A DNA stretch of 64,000 nucleotides from Symbiodinium microadriaticum (GCA_001939145.1 LSRX01001328.1:102556-166555), one strand, 5' to 3'; counted from the stretch's first letter, positions 1 to 12,350 are shown. Made by a program: numbers and translations. The notes: generated from the sequence alone by a model not told the origin.

Positions 1-2010
1 CCTGAAAATGTCCTAGAATGGTTGTGTTAGGGTTACGGTTTGGGGTTTGGGGTTTAGGGTAGGGTTTGGGGTTAAGGGTTTAGGGTTTCGGGTTTCGGGT
101 TTGGGGTTTAGGGTTCCCTAAACCCTAAACCACAAACCCAACAGCCCCTAAACCTTTTTAGGTTAGAGAGGGTCTATGTCCTAGATAGGCTCTTTACTTC
201 AGGGTTTAGGGTTTATTGAAGGCGTGTTGAGTTAGGGTCTAGGACCCCTGAGTAAACTTCAGTTAAGGTTCAGGGTTTAGGGCTTAACAACGACTTTGGG
301 GTCTAGCGTGTCGATATCCAGTACCTACGGTTGAGGGTTTAGGGTTCAGGCGTCATGTGGAGCGGTGGGGAGTACCCCTAGACCCTTAAACGTAGTACCT
401 TTCTCTTGGATGACTTATTTTCTACCAAACCCTAAACCATATAAACCCTAAAACCCCTAAAACCCTAACAACCCTAAAACCCTAAAAACCCTAAACCCTA
501 CGTAAGCTTCCGAGGCTTTTGGGGGGGATTGCAGGGAGCCCTCAGAGAAGATAAAACGGCAAAGTCGATTGCTACTGTATAGGGTTTCGGGTTTTATTTT
601 AGGATGTTTAGGGTTTCGGGTTTTAGGGTTTAGGGTTTTAGGGTTTTACGGTGTTTAGGGTTTAGGGTTTTAGGTTTAGGCTTTTGGGTTTAGGGAGTAG
701 CAGTATCGGCTTATGGCACCCTTGTGGCAGCAGCCTAATCGTGGGCTCTATACTAATGTCAGGGTATCCTTACCGTACCTACCTTGTAGCACCTTTATAG
801 TGGCCTTTTAGGGTCTAGGGTTTATGGTTTTGGGTGCCTGAAAGTAGCCTTACAAATAATAGCCATATTCTTCTGCTTGACAGACACTTTGCTGCTGTGG
901 ACTCTGGCAGCGCATGCCCAAGAGCCAAGGCTTTTGCTCGGCTAGCTTGGGTCAGTAAGTGCTTCAACCCTAAACCCGAACCTAAATCCACCAAAAACCC
1001 TAAACCCTAACCTAAATGCATCCAAAATCCTAAACCCTGACGTAGATCCACCAAAAACCTTATAAACCCTACACCCCTGAACCCTACGCAACACAACAAG
1101 ATCCCCAAGCGTTCAGCCGGAAAGCTCCAATCCCTCAGACCAAACTCCTGGAAGACTCTGGGTCCCTGCTAAACGGGTTTGGGGCTTAGGGTTTAGGGTG
1201 TGGGGTTTAGGGTTTAGGGCTTGAGGGTTCAGGGGAGTGGGGTTTAGGGTTTAGGGTTTGAGGTTTAAGGTTTTTAGGGTTTAGGACCCTAAACCGTCCG
1301 GTGGGCCTCCATGTGGCTCCATGGCATACACATCTAAAGCTGACCCAGCTGTTGGGGTTTAGGCTCAGAGACTTTGCGGTTTGGGGTTAGGGTTTAGGGC
1401 TTGGGGTTTAGGGTTTAGAGTCTTGCTTGCAGGGTTTGGGGCTTTGTGGGCGTAGGATGGTGTAGGGTTGAAGTATGTAGCAGGCCCGGAGGTTTGTAGT
1501 CAGAAACCACCGGTGAGGAATAAGCGAATAGCTGGCGCAACTGCTTTTGACCCTAAATTCTACTCGCAAGCCGTAGAGTCACCGTGAGGCTGTGCTGTCA
1601 GGTGACTTTAAACGGTTTACGGCTTCAGTCGAAGGGTGTCTGGCTTATGGGGCCTGGGGCATTGAAGTGCCTTGGAGAAATGCGCAGATATTAGAGGACT
1701 CTCGGGGTCCTTGTTGCTTTCGCTCAAGGAGATGTGTACGCATGCATTCAACAGTTATACCTCAAGATGAAAAAATAAAGGTTCGCATGGGGTCTCAGAT
1801 AGAACTATTGACGGCTGGCAAGCACCCCCTGAATAAGATGCACCCCCTGTCCGTCCGCTTGTCTGCATGCTTGCTGAAAGCCTGAACAGCACTTGAGCTA
1901 CGGGGCTTGTGATTGAACTATGCAGTCGCAGATCTTGCGCACAGCGAATTCTCCAGCACCAAATCTGCTCGTCTCAAGGAAACTATGACAACAAGCATAC
2001 ATCCCGTCAC
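1..2010. repeat. Degenerate TTTAGGG/CCCTAAA interspersed repeats
   Basis: Blocks of imperfect telomere-type heptamers occur in both orientations. TTTAGGG-sense runs lie near 30-115, 580-690, 1170-1290 and 1375-1440. CCCTAAA-sense runs lie near 115-150, 425-505 and 965-1090. Orientation flips abruptly near 115, where a TTTAGGG run meets CCCTAAA. The spacers between blocks hold no recognisable gene; the 97-codon frame at 1592-1885 has no family features and is not called. The heptamer is the plant and dinoflagellate telomere type. The degeneracy and strand switching argue against a functional chromosome end. Confidence 0.85.
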
Positions 2011-2015
2011 CTAAC

Positions 2016-2320
2016 TAAACCCTAAAAACAAGAGACCACTACATAAACCTTACAAAACCCTAACTCTAAACCTAATCCCGAAAAACCAAGAGGCCGCGAT
2101 ATAACCCCTTAAAGCAAACCTAAACTCCTAAACCAAAAATCCAAGAAACCGATACAAGAACTCTAGCCCAGTACCCAACAAAACAAAAGACCACGACATA
2201 GACCCCTAAACAAACACCCTAAACTCCTAAACCCTACAAACCAAGAAACCGCTACAGAAAACCTTACCACAACCCTAAGATCCACAACCCTAAAAACCAA
2301 GAAGCCACCACAAAACGGTT
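2016..2320. repeat. Degenerate ~56-bp tandem repeat
   Basis: A short core resembling CCAAGARRCCRC recurs near 2029, 2086, 2141, 2182, 2241 and 2297, mostly 55-58 bases apart. It is embedded in CCCTAAA-like sequence. This is a decayed minisatellite built partly from telomere-like heptamers. No coding potential is seen. Confidence 0.6.
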
Positions 2321-3437
2321 TTTTTTTGGCGGCCAGGAGTGGCCAGGTACCGTCGGGGGCGGTGCCCCGGGGACCTGGGCAGCGAGGTTCTTTCCCAATA
2401 TCATAGGGGTTGAAATATTGCGTTGTACGGATGAATACTATTGCTACTGTTGTTGTTTTGGAAATACATACTATTACGGCTATGATATATGATTCCGATT
2501 ACTCTTGATGCATGACATACTGTTGCACGACATGGTATAGTACGGGATAGTACAGTCATAGCGTAGCATGATGAAGCATGGGGTAGTACAGGCGGGGTTT
2601 GTTAAGCTTTAGCATTTTGAAGCTTTGGTTGTTGGGTTCAGGGCTCCAGCTCTGCAGCCGGGCCTGAATACTTAGAATGGGCCTTTACACGAGTTTAAAC
2701 ATATCATAGGCTTCATATGGGTAGTTCGCTAAATTGGGGTCCCCGTTAGGGAGCAGTCCTTCTTATAAGGGTGCCGTCCTAATTTAAAAAGCTATCCAGA
2801 TAGTTAGAGGCCTGAAAACTTAGAACGGGGTAGCCGATGTGGGTTGAATGGTGAAGATCGAGGGTTTTGATGGCTTAGTCCGGGTTTGGGGGTTTAAAGT
2901 TTTCGGGTACAGGCTTCGGGTCAATCGACCTATATCTGCACACTCTGAAAGGCGGAAATCCGGATGGAGGATGAACACAGGTTCGCGAAGTGGCTGCTTT
3001 GGAGAATTCAATCGTTTTTTGGGATTCCTTTCTTCTGGCTTTGGCCTTGTCACCATGAGGCCTGCTCTTCTCCTCCTGTTTATTCTTTCTCTGTCTTTTG
3101 CCTTTCTGCTTTCCCCTCTCTCCCCTCCTTTCCCCTTGTTTGCTTTAGGGCAGTGCAAGCATGTACTATAGCTTAATGACAACCACGCACATATATGTTC
3201 CGCAACACTTGACTCCAAGTGGTTTTCTTTGAAACTGGCTCTTTCAACGAGTACAAAAAGCTTTACTGCAGCGCGTGCAAGCGACAAGTCATTTGGACTT
3301 GAAGGGACCATACTGCACCTGTATCCTCCCAAAATGGGTCAGTTTTCTGGTAGCGGAGCTCGGCCCCCGGTCACGAAAACCGCCAAAGCGGTTGGCTCTG
3401 GCTGATCGTTTCCCAAGGCGAGCATCGAGGTTGCACC
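2321..3437. other. Noncoding stretch with pyrimidine-rich tract
   Basis: No gene is recognised. It contains a family C palindrome (2716-2799) and a plus-strand pyrimidine-rich tract at about 3060-3145. Overlapping open frames on both strands here (up to 170 codons on the minus strand) show biased low-complexity composition and no domain features. Confidence 0.5.
2716..2799. mobile_element. MITE-like palindrome, family C copy 1 (diverged)
   Basis: The left arm begins TATGGGTAGTTCGCTAAAT, and the right arm ends in its imperfect complement, AGCTATCCAGATA. The arms match the family C ends seen at 12710, 25047 and 56618. There is no coding capacity. This is the most diverged of the C copies. Confidence 0.45.
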
Positions 3438-4030
3438 ATGTCTTCACACAGTGATGACAGCAGCAGCAACTCCTCCGGAGGCTACTCAGAGGACGAAACC
3501 TCTCAAGGTGCAACGTATTTTGCCGCAAGCCAGGCATACGGTAACTCGAGCGACAAAACGCTCAGTCATCTCGGCATCACGCCGAAAACAGCACCTGCTT
3601 ATGATGGCACCACTTCGTCGTTTGAGTATACTACGCTGGATGAAACGAAAAGAGGACCGTCTCTCAAGACGAGGCTCTCCGGTCTATCAACAGTGCAGAA
3701 GGAAGTACTGGACCGTGATAGATGTTGCTCTGCCAACGGAGTGGAATACTCCAAGAAAAAGATGAAACCTTTCTTCGTGAAGGGCGAGCAATACGTCTTC
3801 CTGTGGAGATTCCTAGGTGTGCTCAAGGCGTGGAAGGGCAACCAAGACTGCGTCAATTACTGGGTTGCCAAGTTCGATATAGTCCTGCAGAGGCAGTGAA
3901 ACTCATATATGGACCTTCTACCGCAACTTCGGCGGATAATCCACCGGAGTTCGCAGCTGCCTTCAAGCAGGATCCGAACTTTGGAGCCTTACAAGACCAA
4001 TCGGAACAAGCAGCATTTGCAGAAAAATAG
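3438..4030 (+). pseudogene. Retroelement gag-like remnant, N-terminal part
   Basis: The frame from ATG 3438 runs 153 codons to a stop at 3897-3899. It has a Ser/Asp-rich start, then a segment containing PAYDGTTSSFEY, KRGPSLKTRL, GVEYSKKK and VFLWRF. That layout resembles gag-like proteins of retroelements common in Symbiodiniaceae; this comparison is from general recollection, not a search. The reading continues in the -1 frame from about 3890 (AVKLIYGPS, then QDPNFGALQDQ) to the stop at 4030. No protease, integrase or RT domain follows. It is a decayed fragment of an unidentified retroelement, and a host gene fragment cannot be excluded. Confidence 0.45.
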
Positions 4031-4114
4031 TTCCGAGAATGGAACCGCCAACGTGAAGACGCCCACAGGCGGTCATTTCCGCTGAATGATAATCTCCTGT
4101 CTCGATAATTCCTC

Positions 4115-4623
4115 GTGCAGTCCGATCTTAATGAACATCAGAGACAGAGAAAAAGGCTAGTTTCTACGCTAACTAACCAAAGGTACCGGATACTAGCTTA
4201 CACGTACAAAGTCGTTCGTCAAACCATGTTTGAGGAAGTTGCAACGACGAAGACAGGTCCTCAGGACCCAAACATCCGGCACTCTTCTCACAAGAAGGAC
4301 CGGCGAGGAAGGAGAGATATATCACACAGGCGCGGAGGACGCAACTTCCTCATTCTTGATCAAGGAGAATACGATGGAGCAAAAGGTTACTGGCTCCAAG
4401 ACGAGGACACTCTTGAAGAAGGTTTCGTCGCAAACGACACTATACCCCCAAACCCTAGTCTGATCGTTGAGGCCCCCACGTTACACAACAAACATAGTAC
4501 CCCTGATCGAGCCGTGTTAAGAACACCAAAGTCACCCTATTCTCGTTACACCCCCAATTATTCTACACAGCAAGCAGCTCTTGTCACAGAACTGAGATCC
4601 ATGGCTAGTCACCAGCGGTGAGT
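4115..4623 (+). pseudogene. Retroelement gag-like remnant, C-terminal part
   Basis: This open frame of up to 168 codons ends at 4621. It contains a Lys/Arg-rich stretch (HKKDRRGRRD) and then the sequence LILDQGEYDGAKGYW with an acidic follow-up (DEDTLEEGF). It lies in the same frame as the end of the preceding remnant and is probably the continuation of the same gag-like protein after a short in-frame interruption (stop at 4028-4030). It stops just before a long tetranucleotide microsatellite. No zinc knuckle or protease motif is visible. Function is inferred only from the neighbour. Confidence 0.4.
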
Positions 4624-4675
4624 CGCCAGAAAGAGAAACTGCCTGGCGCCGCTTAGGGCTTGATACAGGGCCTCC

Positions 4676-5278
4676 ATACTTACATCCATACATCCATCCA
4701 TGCATCCATACATACATACATACATACATACATACATACACAACATACACATACATACACATACATACACTTACATACACCTACATACACCTACATGCAC
4801 CTACATACACGTAAATACACCTACATACACGTACATATACTACATACACGTACATACAGGTACATACACGTACTTACACATATGTACACATACATACACG
4901 TATGTACACGTACATACACATATATATAGATATATACACATACATACGCATACATACACGTACATACACGTTCACACACGATATACACGTACATACACGT
5001 ACATACACATACATACACCTACATACACCTACATACACCTACATACACCTATATTGACATACATACATACATACATACGTACGTACGTACGTACATTCAT
5101 TCATTCATTTCATTCATTCATTCATTCATTCATTCATTCATTCATTCATTTCATTCATTCATTTCATTCATTTCATTCATTTCATTCATTTCATTCATTT
5201 CATTCATTTCATTCATCATTCATTCATTCGTTCATTCATTCGTTCATTCATTCATTCATTCATTCATTCATTCATATG
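4676..5278. repeat. Mosaic tetranucleotide microsatellite (CATA / CGTA / ATTC)
   Basis: There are three successive domains. About 4676-5056 is CATA with period-doubling variants (CACGTACATA, CACCTACATA). About 5057-5092 drifts from CATA to CGTA. About 5093-5275 is ATTC, including an internal array with a 9-bp ATTTCATTC-type unit. Frames through it give only His/Tyr/Thr and Ser/Phe/Ile low-complexity peptides and are not genes. Confidence 0.95.
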
Positions 5279-6342
5279 CTTAAAGCTGAAGGGAGTTCAA
5301 GGACAATAGACAAGTCCGAGACCCAAATACAGCAAAGGTTAAGAACCCCTTGTATATAGCTTGTCGATCCCACAAGGACAGCACTGGATTTTGCATCCCG
5401 ACCGAAAAAAGCATATCTTGCAACATGAGCACGGAGCTAGTCTGGCTCTTCAAGCCGTCTGAAAACTACTGGAGTACAAACTCCAGCCACAGGCAACAAG
5501 AAAACACCTCACATCACCTCGGAAGAATTCGCATTTGTATTACCGTAAAGTCCCTTCATACCACCAAAAACCAAGTCGAATGATAAGGCCCCCCCCCCCA
5601 ACGTCAAACCCTATGGTCTATAGACATGTATAAACTCCTCTTTCACTCTTGTGGATCTCAGAGAAACTTTTCTACAATCCTGCTAGAAAAACCTCTAAAC
5701 AAAATCCTAAAAAGCCTGTGCATCTAAGAATCGAAGACACACTGCTGCAAGGCAGGTCCCACCTCAAGGTCTGCAAGAGATTTGACAAGCGGCCTGCGCG
5801 AAAGTTCGTGGGTTCCAAGGTAAAGTCTTGCACAAGCGAGGTTTCTGCTCTTGTTGAAGAAAGGTTCGTTTGAGTTAGAAGGGCTTACGAGTCTGCTCTT
5901 GCTGTCATGGAATCGTACGCGGTTTTTTGATGCTACGACTCACGACTGGTCTTTGCTACGGCATTCGACTATTCAGGACTGTATTGGTATATTAGGGTCC
6001 TTCATTTTTCAAAGCTCCTACATTCTAGTGGGCCGACTCCAACTTGGTTATGGGTGAGCGATTCATAGATCGATGCTCCGGATGATGACATCGACTCTGG
6101 GCCACGAGGACAGGCAGCTGTCATCCCCAGAAAGTACACACTCCCTAAACCCAACACCACAGCGGCTGCCCGCTTACACAAACGGCACTCAGCTTCTTTA
6201 GGCGCCAAGCTGCGCCAGCGGACCCCAGCCATGAACTTATCTGGGCTCCAATCCAAACTGCTCTGGCAGACCCTAAGCCCGAAGCCCTAAACCCCAAAGC
6301 AAACGGCGCGCGCAACAAGGAAAGCGAAACGGATGCACAAAG

Positions 6343-6446
6343 ATCGTCCTAGTTCCTTTTAGGTGTTCACCTTATCGGATCCTAAACAATTGTTTAAACC
6401 AATTGGTTAAACCAAAATAGAGAAAGGAAGTACAATGGAGACTCTA
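6343..6446. mobile_element. MITE-like palindrome, family D copy 1
   Basis: The right arm is AAAGGAAGTACAATGGAGACT, a close match to the right end of the intact copy at 53911-54002. The left arm (CCTAGTTCCTTTTAGG) is shorter and diverged. The centre includes GGATCCTAAA, shared with other D copies. Confidence 0.45.
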
Positions 6447-8280
6447 GGTAGGGCATATCGCCGATCTGGCAATGGTTAGTTTTGGCTGTTCCAGTTAACT
6501 GGCGGTTCGTGCCCGAGCTGCTCTGTGCCGTACGGGGACCGACTGTGGAGACTCTCGTATCTGCATGCGAATCTCCCCATGACGACGGAATCTGCAGCTG
6601 CTTGGGCTTTGCTGAACCTGGGACCCTCACAAACATTGTCATTGTAGCTGTTTCTTAGGGGCTATAATTGCCAAAGACAAAGAATTATTTCCAAGCACCC
6701 TAAAACCCTAAAGCCCTCAACCCTATAAACCCTAAACCCTAAAACCCTCAACCCTGTAAACCCTAAAACCCTAAAACCCTCAACCCTATAAACCCTAAAC
6801 CCTAAGTGGGGACATGAAGTGCAAAGTTGAAGTATCGCTAGGCTGCCCTTTGCGCAAACGCGCACACCGTCCCACCAAGTTACAGCATTGCGCCCTGAGC
6901 TCATACAAGAACAGACCAAGAAGTCTAGGGGTTAGGATGTTTGGGGTTTAGGGTTTAAGGATTGCGGAAGAAGTGTAGGGCCTAGGATCTTTGGGGTTTA
7001 GGTTTTAAGGTTTGGGGTCCAAGAAGTCTATGGTTGGACAGACACAGTCCGGCTCGGGTACATGTGACATTCACTCCGACGGATGTTTTCAAGAGCCCTG
7101 GTCGCTGTACACCTTACCTGTCTAGTATTCTAGGGGAACTGAAGGTGCTATACCCCCAGAAGAGGTGAAAGGTTACCTACTTTTGTATTCAGATACTACT
7201 GTACATGCATTCTTGGAGCTTAGCTGCAACAAAAACTCCATCTCTAGATCCTCACCCTGAAACTTCGAACCCGACACCAGACCTCTTCTGCGGATTAGGG
7301 TTTAGGGTTTACCTGTAACCCCAAACCCTACAAAATAGTAGGTTATGACCCCTTAAAAAAGAGGTTCACAGGTATTATTATAAAATTATTATTATTATTG
7401 TTCTAGTATATTATTATTATTTTTATTATGCATATCTATATATATATAGGGCCTCGACGACGAGACCTTCCCTGAAGATCGCTGGCTCAAAGTCAGCTTC
7501 GAGGTTCAGGGTTTCAGGGGTATTCTTGGGGTACAGAGGTATACCTCAACCCCAAATAACCCACTCCTTTTGAGGATAAAACTTACCCCTTAACTAGACG
7601 GAAATCGCGAGAAGGATAAGCCAAATAGATAGGTTATAGAGGCTTAAGGTAGGGTAGGCCTAAACCGTAACCCCTGAACCCCAACCCCTGGCCCTGAAGC
7701 CTCACCCCTAAAACCCGGAACTGAAGCCCTGAACCCGAAACCCCCGAACCCTAAACAGCAAACCCTAAAACCTAGGGTCTAGGGTTTAAGAGTTTAGGGT
7801 TTAGGGTTTAGGGTACAGGGTTTAGGGTTTCTAGGCCCTCCGCTCTCATCTCAAGAATGGGGCCTTCTCCCCGGCCTGCATGCTCAGGGGTCATCCTGGA
7901 GAGGGGCGGGCCTAGAGGCTTGGGTTCAGGGATCTAGGGGTTTAGGGGTTTAGGGGCCTATAGGTGTGGGTTTAGGGATTTAGGGGTTTAGGGGTTGAGG
8001 GCTTCGGGTTAAAAGGCGAATCCCTAAACCCTAAACCCCTAAGATTCATAGGGCTTAGGGATAATATGTAGGGGTTGTATAGAAGTTTCTCAGGCTAGTC
8101 CAGTGCTAGGACAAGCTTCTCGGTATTTTGGCGTAGAATTCTAGAGGGCACTTTGATATACCATAATGGGGATCTATGGTAAAGGATATGGTGTGCTTTG
8201 TTTGGTAACTTAACTTACATTCCTGAAACAAGAACCCAGAGGAGGATGTCTGGACCGCGAGATCCACGGATCTTGATAAC

Positions 8281-8387
8281 CTAATGCAGGGGCCTTAATA
8301 CACTTAGAGTAGGGTTTTGGGATGATAGACTATACTATGAATATATGCCAAAATCGTATTGCGAAGTATTTAAGGCCCTGTATTAGT
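8281..8387. mobile_element. MITE-like palindrome, family B copy 1
   Basis: The left arm is CTAATGCAGGGGCCTTAAT and the right arm is TTAAGGCCCTGTATTAG, an inverted match. The internal AGAGTAGGGTTTTGGG resembles the other B copies. No open frame is present. Confidence 0.5.
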
Positions 8388-10061
8388 TCACAGTTCCCAA
8401 GGCCCGCACCTCCCCGCAAAGAGCCCCTAAACCCTAAACCCTGAACCCTATAAACCCGGAACCCCAAACCCAAAACCCCAAGGCTTATAGGGTTGAGGGT
8501 TCAGGATTCAAGGGGTCCGGCTTTGGCGTGTCGGGTCGAAGGGCTCCAGGTTTCCGGGGAGTTGTGTAGCCAAGTTTTCGGTGTCAGGGTTTAGGGTTTG
8601 GGGTTTGGGGTTTAGGGTTCAGGGTTTGGGGGTTGGGGTTTAGGTTAGGGCTTGGGGTTTGGGGTTTAGGGTTCAGATTGAAACCAACAGCAGATGGACA
8701 AGCTAGCACAAAGTCCCACTGGGCCGCGAGTCCACAAGCAGGCTCGATGTGGGTCGAGCATCAAGGATGGCATGTGTCCCGCGTGTGCTGGCGCAAGCTA
8801 GCGGAACTCGGTAATCTTTAGCCGCAGGAGCAGCAGAATCACTTCGGGTGCGCTGATTTTTGGTGGTTTGCCAAATCTCGCCTGGACTGGGATACCTCGC
8901 TGCAAATCGCGCAACGGGGGCTCGGGCCTGTAGAAAATTAAAATCCATGGAGCCCTTGGGGGGTGGTAGACCCTGAACCTTGAGCTCGTGGCCTTAACCC
9001 GAAGCCTCCAAAAAATCTTTCCAAACTGGGGCTCGGACCCACCCCACCCTAAATCCTAAAGCCTAAACCCGAAACAAGGCGATGGCAGTATCCCTAAACC
9101 CGAAACCCTAACGCCTAAGCCCCCACCCCAAAGTCACGGCCCTTCCTGCGCATCCTCGTCGAGCAGCCCCTGCCTGGACCGAGCACAGGCAGAATTCATC
9201 AGTTGGGGATGGGGTTTAGGGTTTAGGGTTTAGGGTTTCGGGTTTAGGGTTTCGGGTTTAGGGTTTAGGGTTTAGCAGTTGGGGATGGGGCTTAGCCTAG
9301 TCGTCGAGTTTCCTATGGGAACCAAAAGTTATTTTTCGGGACCATATAGGGGTGTGGTTACCCCAGCAAGTTTCAATTTTATCTGCTCTACTACCAAGTT
9401 AGGGTTAAGATTATGGGATGGTGCAGGTTTCCGGGATCCCCGGGTTAACTCAGGCATAGTTAAGGCATTGGGTTCAGGGCGTATAGGGATGAGGGAGTGG
9501 GGGGTAAGACTATACCTGCAACCTTAGGGTTTCAGGTTTAGGGTTAGAATTACATTGCTAGGGCTCCTCAAATTTTCTCCAGGTGAAGCCTTGAAGCCCC
9601 CCCCCCTCCCCCCCAAACCCTGAAACCCCTAAGACCCCCCCAAAAAACCCTGCAATCCTAAACCCCTCAAGTCCTAGACCCTAAAGCCGAAGTGGACATC
9701 CTGAGCCCTAAAGCCCTAAAGCCCTACACCCTAAAGCCAAACCCCCAAAACCCCAAACCCTAAACCCCCAAAACCCTGAAGCCGAAGTGGAAACCCTGAG
9801 CCCTAAAGCCCTAAACCCTAAAGCCAAACGCGGGAGCCCCGGCAGTTGCTCGCCCCTTTCCTTCGTCGTCGTGGGATTGTTCACCTGTCGTGAGACATCG
9901 CGGGTTCAGGGGAGCTTAGATGAGCTTTTAGGGTTTAGGGTTCGAAGCTTTTCGAGTTTTGGGTTTTAGGGTTTCGGGCTGTAGGGTACGTTGGCCCTGG
10001 TAATCATTGAAGCTGCCACCAGAGGGAGACATAGTAAGTGTATTAACATTGTTACTACTTC

Positions 10062-10109
10062 ATGTGGAAAGCATACTTGCTTTGTTCAAATCAAGTATGC
10101 TTTCCACAT
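10062..10109. repeat. Perfect 18-bp inverted repeat with 12-nt loop
   Basis: Arm ATGTGGAAAGCATACTTG (10062-10079) is perfectly complementary to 10092-10109. The loop is 12 bases. It is not followed by a T-run and does not match families A-E. It could be a transposon end pair, a hairpin RNA source or chance. Confidence 0.8.
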
Positions 10110-11358
10110 TAAACTAACTTGAGCTAAGTTTCGACGAAAACGTGGCTTCAAGGCTTTAGGACAATTGGGAGTGATCTGATGCTTCCCTCCAGTGTCTTGC
10201 AGTCTGTGAGATTGAGCGAAACCTACACACTGTGTCTCCTTGCTACTAGCATGTGATGTTGGGAATCGTTTAGCCCGAAACCATATAAAGCATTACTTTG
10301 ATTAACAACCCCAAACCTTGAACCGTGAACCCTAAACCCTAAACTTTAAACCCTAAACCTTGAACCCTAAACCCTAAACCCTACACCTTAAACGGTAAGT
10401 CCTAAACCCTAAACCTTTAACCCTAAACCCTAAACCCAAGGCTCTCAGGTTCAAGCCCTAAGGCTCAAGAGGCAAGATAGAGGTTTCCACCTTGACCGCC
10501 AACACTGCGGGTTTTTTAGGGTTTAGGGTTTAGGGGTTTAGGGCTTAGGATTTAGGGTTTAGGGGCTGTCTCTTTCAAGAACTTCCCCCGAACGCCAAAC
10601 CCCAAACGCTGTACACTTGCGGCCCCAATACCCAGGCAACTTGAACCCCAGACCGTGCTTGCTTTCTCAGGACTTCGGAAGGATGAGCTTCCAGTGTCAA
10701 GATGGAAACACAAAACATCACAGACCGACTTGAGTTTGAAGCTTGAACTCGATCAGCGATTTAAAGGGGATACATATATGATCAGGAACCATAAGTAGAG
10801 GGACAGGTGGTGGTATTCACCCAGGCTTCTACATTCGCACCTAAAAGCCCTGAGAGCCTTTACCCCGAAGCCCGACACCCGAACCTGGAAGAGGAAAAAT
10901 CCGGCGAAGTCGATCAGCATAATGAAGTGAGCGGCATGTGCCTGCGCACAAAAAGGCGCTGCCCTTTCTTTTAGCAGCCTGGTTACCTGGTTACCTTAAA
11001 CCTTACACACTCTGTGGTTTAGGTCAGAAGGGGCGCGCCGGGTTCGTGCTTGGGGTGCCCAGGCATGGCCATAACAGTTAACCCCCCTTCCCAAACCGAA
11101 AGAAATCTTACCTTCACCCTACCCTGAGCTCCCCTCAACCCTACCTCAACCCCCAAGCAAACTAACCGCTGTAAGGACTTCTATATGAAGGAACTCATGA
11201 TGAGAAGCCCTCCACATGCAGGAATTCATAGGGTCCAGGTGATTAAACCCTACCTTAACCCAAACAACCTGCCTTTTCAAGGACATAGGGTCCAGGTAAA
11301 TCCTAGATCCGAACCGCATGCGCTTCGGACTGTGAGGCGAAACTTAGCAGCCATAGGT

Positions 11359-11461
11359 ACGGTTGATCATAGAAATCCTGCAGTACCCACAATAAGGAAT
11401 ATACCATAATTCCCATAGTTTAAGGTACTTAAGGTAATGCAGGATTTATATCATCAACAGT
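11359..11461. mobile_element. MITE-like palindrome, family A copy 1
   Basis: It starts ACGGTTGATCATAGAAATCC and ends with the inverted counterpart (GGATTTATATCATCAACAGT). The centre carries CCATAATTCCCATAGTTTA, shared with other A copies. TA dinucleotides flank the ends (TA|CGGTTG...), consistent with TA target duplication. It is noncoding. Confidence 0.65.
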
Positions 11462-12181
11462 AGGACTTAGGATTAGGGGGACCCTTGGGGATATAGACCC
11501 TCTCAATAAGCTCTATGCACTCCACCGAGATAGGCTCTGACAGTCAACCCAAACCCTGCGCAGTCACGTCAAAAGGACTTGAATCCGGTCTCTGGTTTAC
11601 CTTAACTATTAACCCCCAGTAACCTACCTTTTCAAGGGCTTATACAAGAAATCATACTAAGGAACCCTAACAAGGTATGTCCTTTGGGGTTTAGGGTTCA
11701 GGGTTTAAGGTGAAACCTTAACCTCAACTCTAAATCCCCACTCCTTTCGCCGTCGTCCTACACTCAGTCTAGGGGTTTTAGGGGGTTGAAGGGTACACTC
11801 TCCGAACAAAATCCCGAGCACTACACCCGAAAGCCATTACAAGCACATTGATACCCTGAACCCTAAACCCTGAACCCTAAACCCTTTAAGCTCTAAGCCC
11901 AACTAAGCCCTTTAAGCCTAAAAGGGTTGTGGCCCGCGCCATCATGCCAACGGGCTCATCCATCATGCTTGAGATGGGCTCGAGTACCTCTACAGATTCG
12001 GGGTTTTAGGGCCGAGTGAGGGAGTTGGAACCCAGGGTGTGGGGTGCACGACTTTCTTAACAGCATACCCTATAAACCCTAAACCTCTACATAGTTTAGG
12101 GAGCTTTCCGACGCCAGCTTGCCATAGGTCATCTAAAACAAACATGGACTCCTCCATAACGTAAGCAACAGTCTTATGATC

Positions 12182-12289
12182 TAATGTAGCGGCCTTAATA
12201 ATTAGAATAGGGTTTTGGGGGTTCCTTACTATGATTATAGAAAAAGGTACCCCCAAACCCTATTCTAATTATTAAGGCTCCTATATTAG
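12182..12289. mobile_element. MITE-like palindrome, family B copy 2
   Basis: A strong inverted repeat: GGCCTTAATAATTAGAATAG on the left and CTATTCTAATTATTAAGG on the right, with outer ends TAATGTAG and CTATATTA. The central part is about 35 bases and noncoding. This is the best-preserved B copy. Confidence 0.7.
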
Positions 12290-12350
12290 GGGTGCAGGAG
12301 ACCGACCCATCAGTCATAAACCAGAACCACCCCCAAAAAAGGAAGCCCTC

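Larger units (their letters stand above)
5279..10061. other. Repeat-rich noncoding region
   Basis: No gene is recognised. It contains telomere-like blocks (for example 6698-6804, 7740-7830, 7970-8030, 8400-8470, 8585-8670, 9205-9275, 9600-9790), a diverged family D palindrome (6343-6446), an AT-rich trinucleotide patch (about 7378-7450) and a family B palindrome (8281-8387). Open frames of 60-90 codons here are interrupted, lie partly in heptamer repeats and show no domain. Confidence 0.6.

Noticed and set aside
1-170. True chromosome end at the left edge
   Set aside because: The heptamers are degenerate, interrupted and change orientation within 120 bases, unlike a functional terminal array.
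2820-3332. 170-codon minus-strand frame
   Set aside because: It is composed of a pyrimidine/purine tract and telomere-like sequence, with no domain features.
4532-5359. Several long frames on both strands
   Set aside because: They are translations of tetranucleotide microsatellites (Tyr/Ile/His/Thr or Ser/Phe/His repeats).
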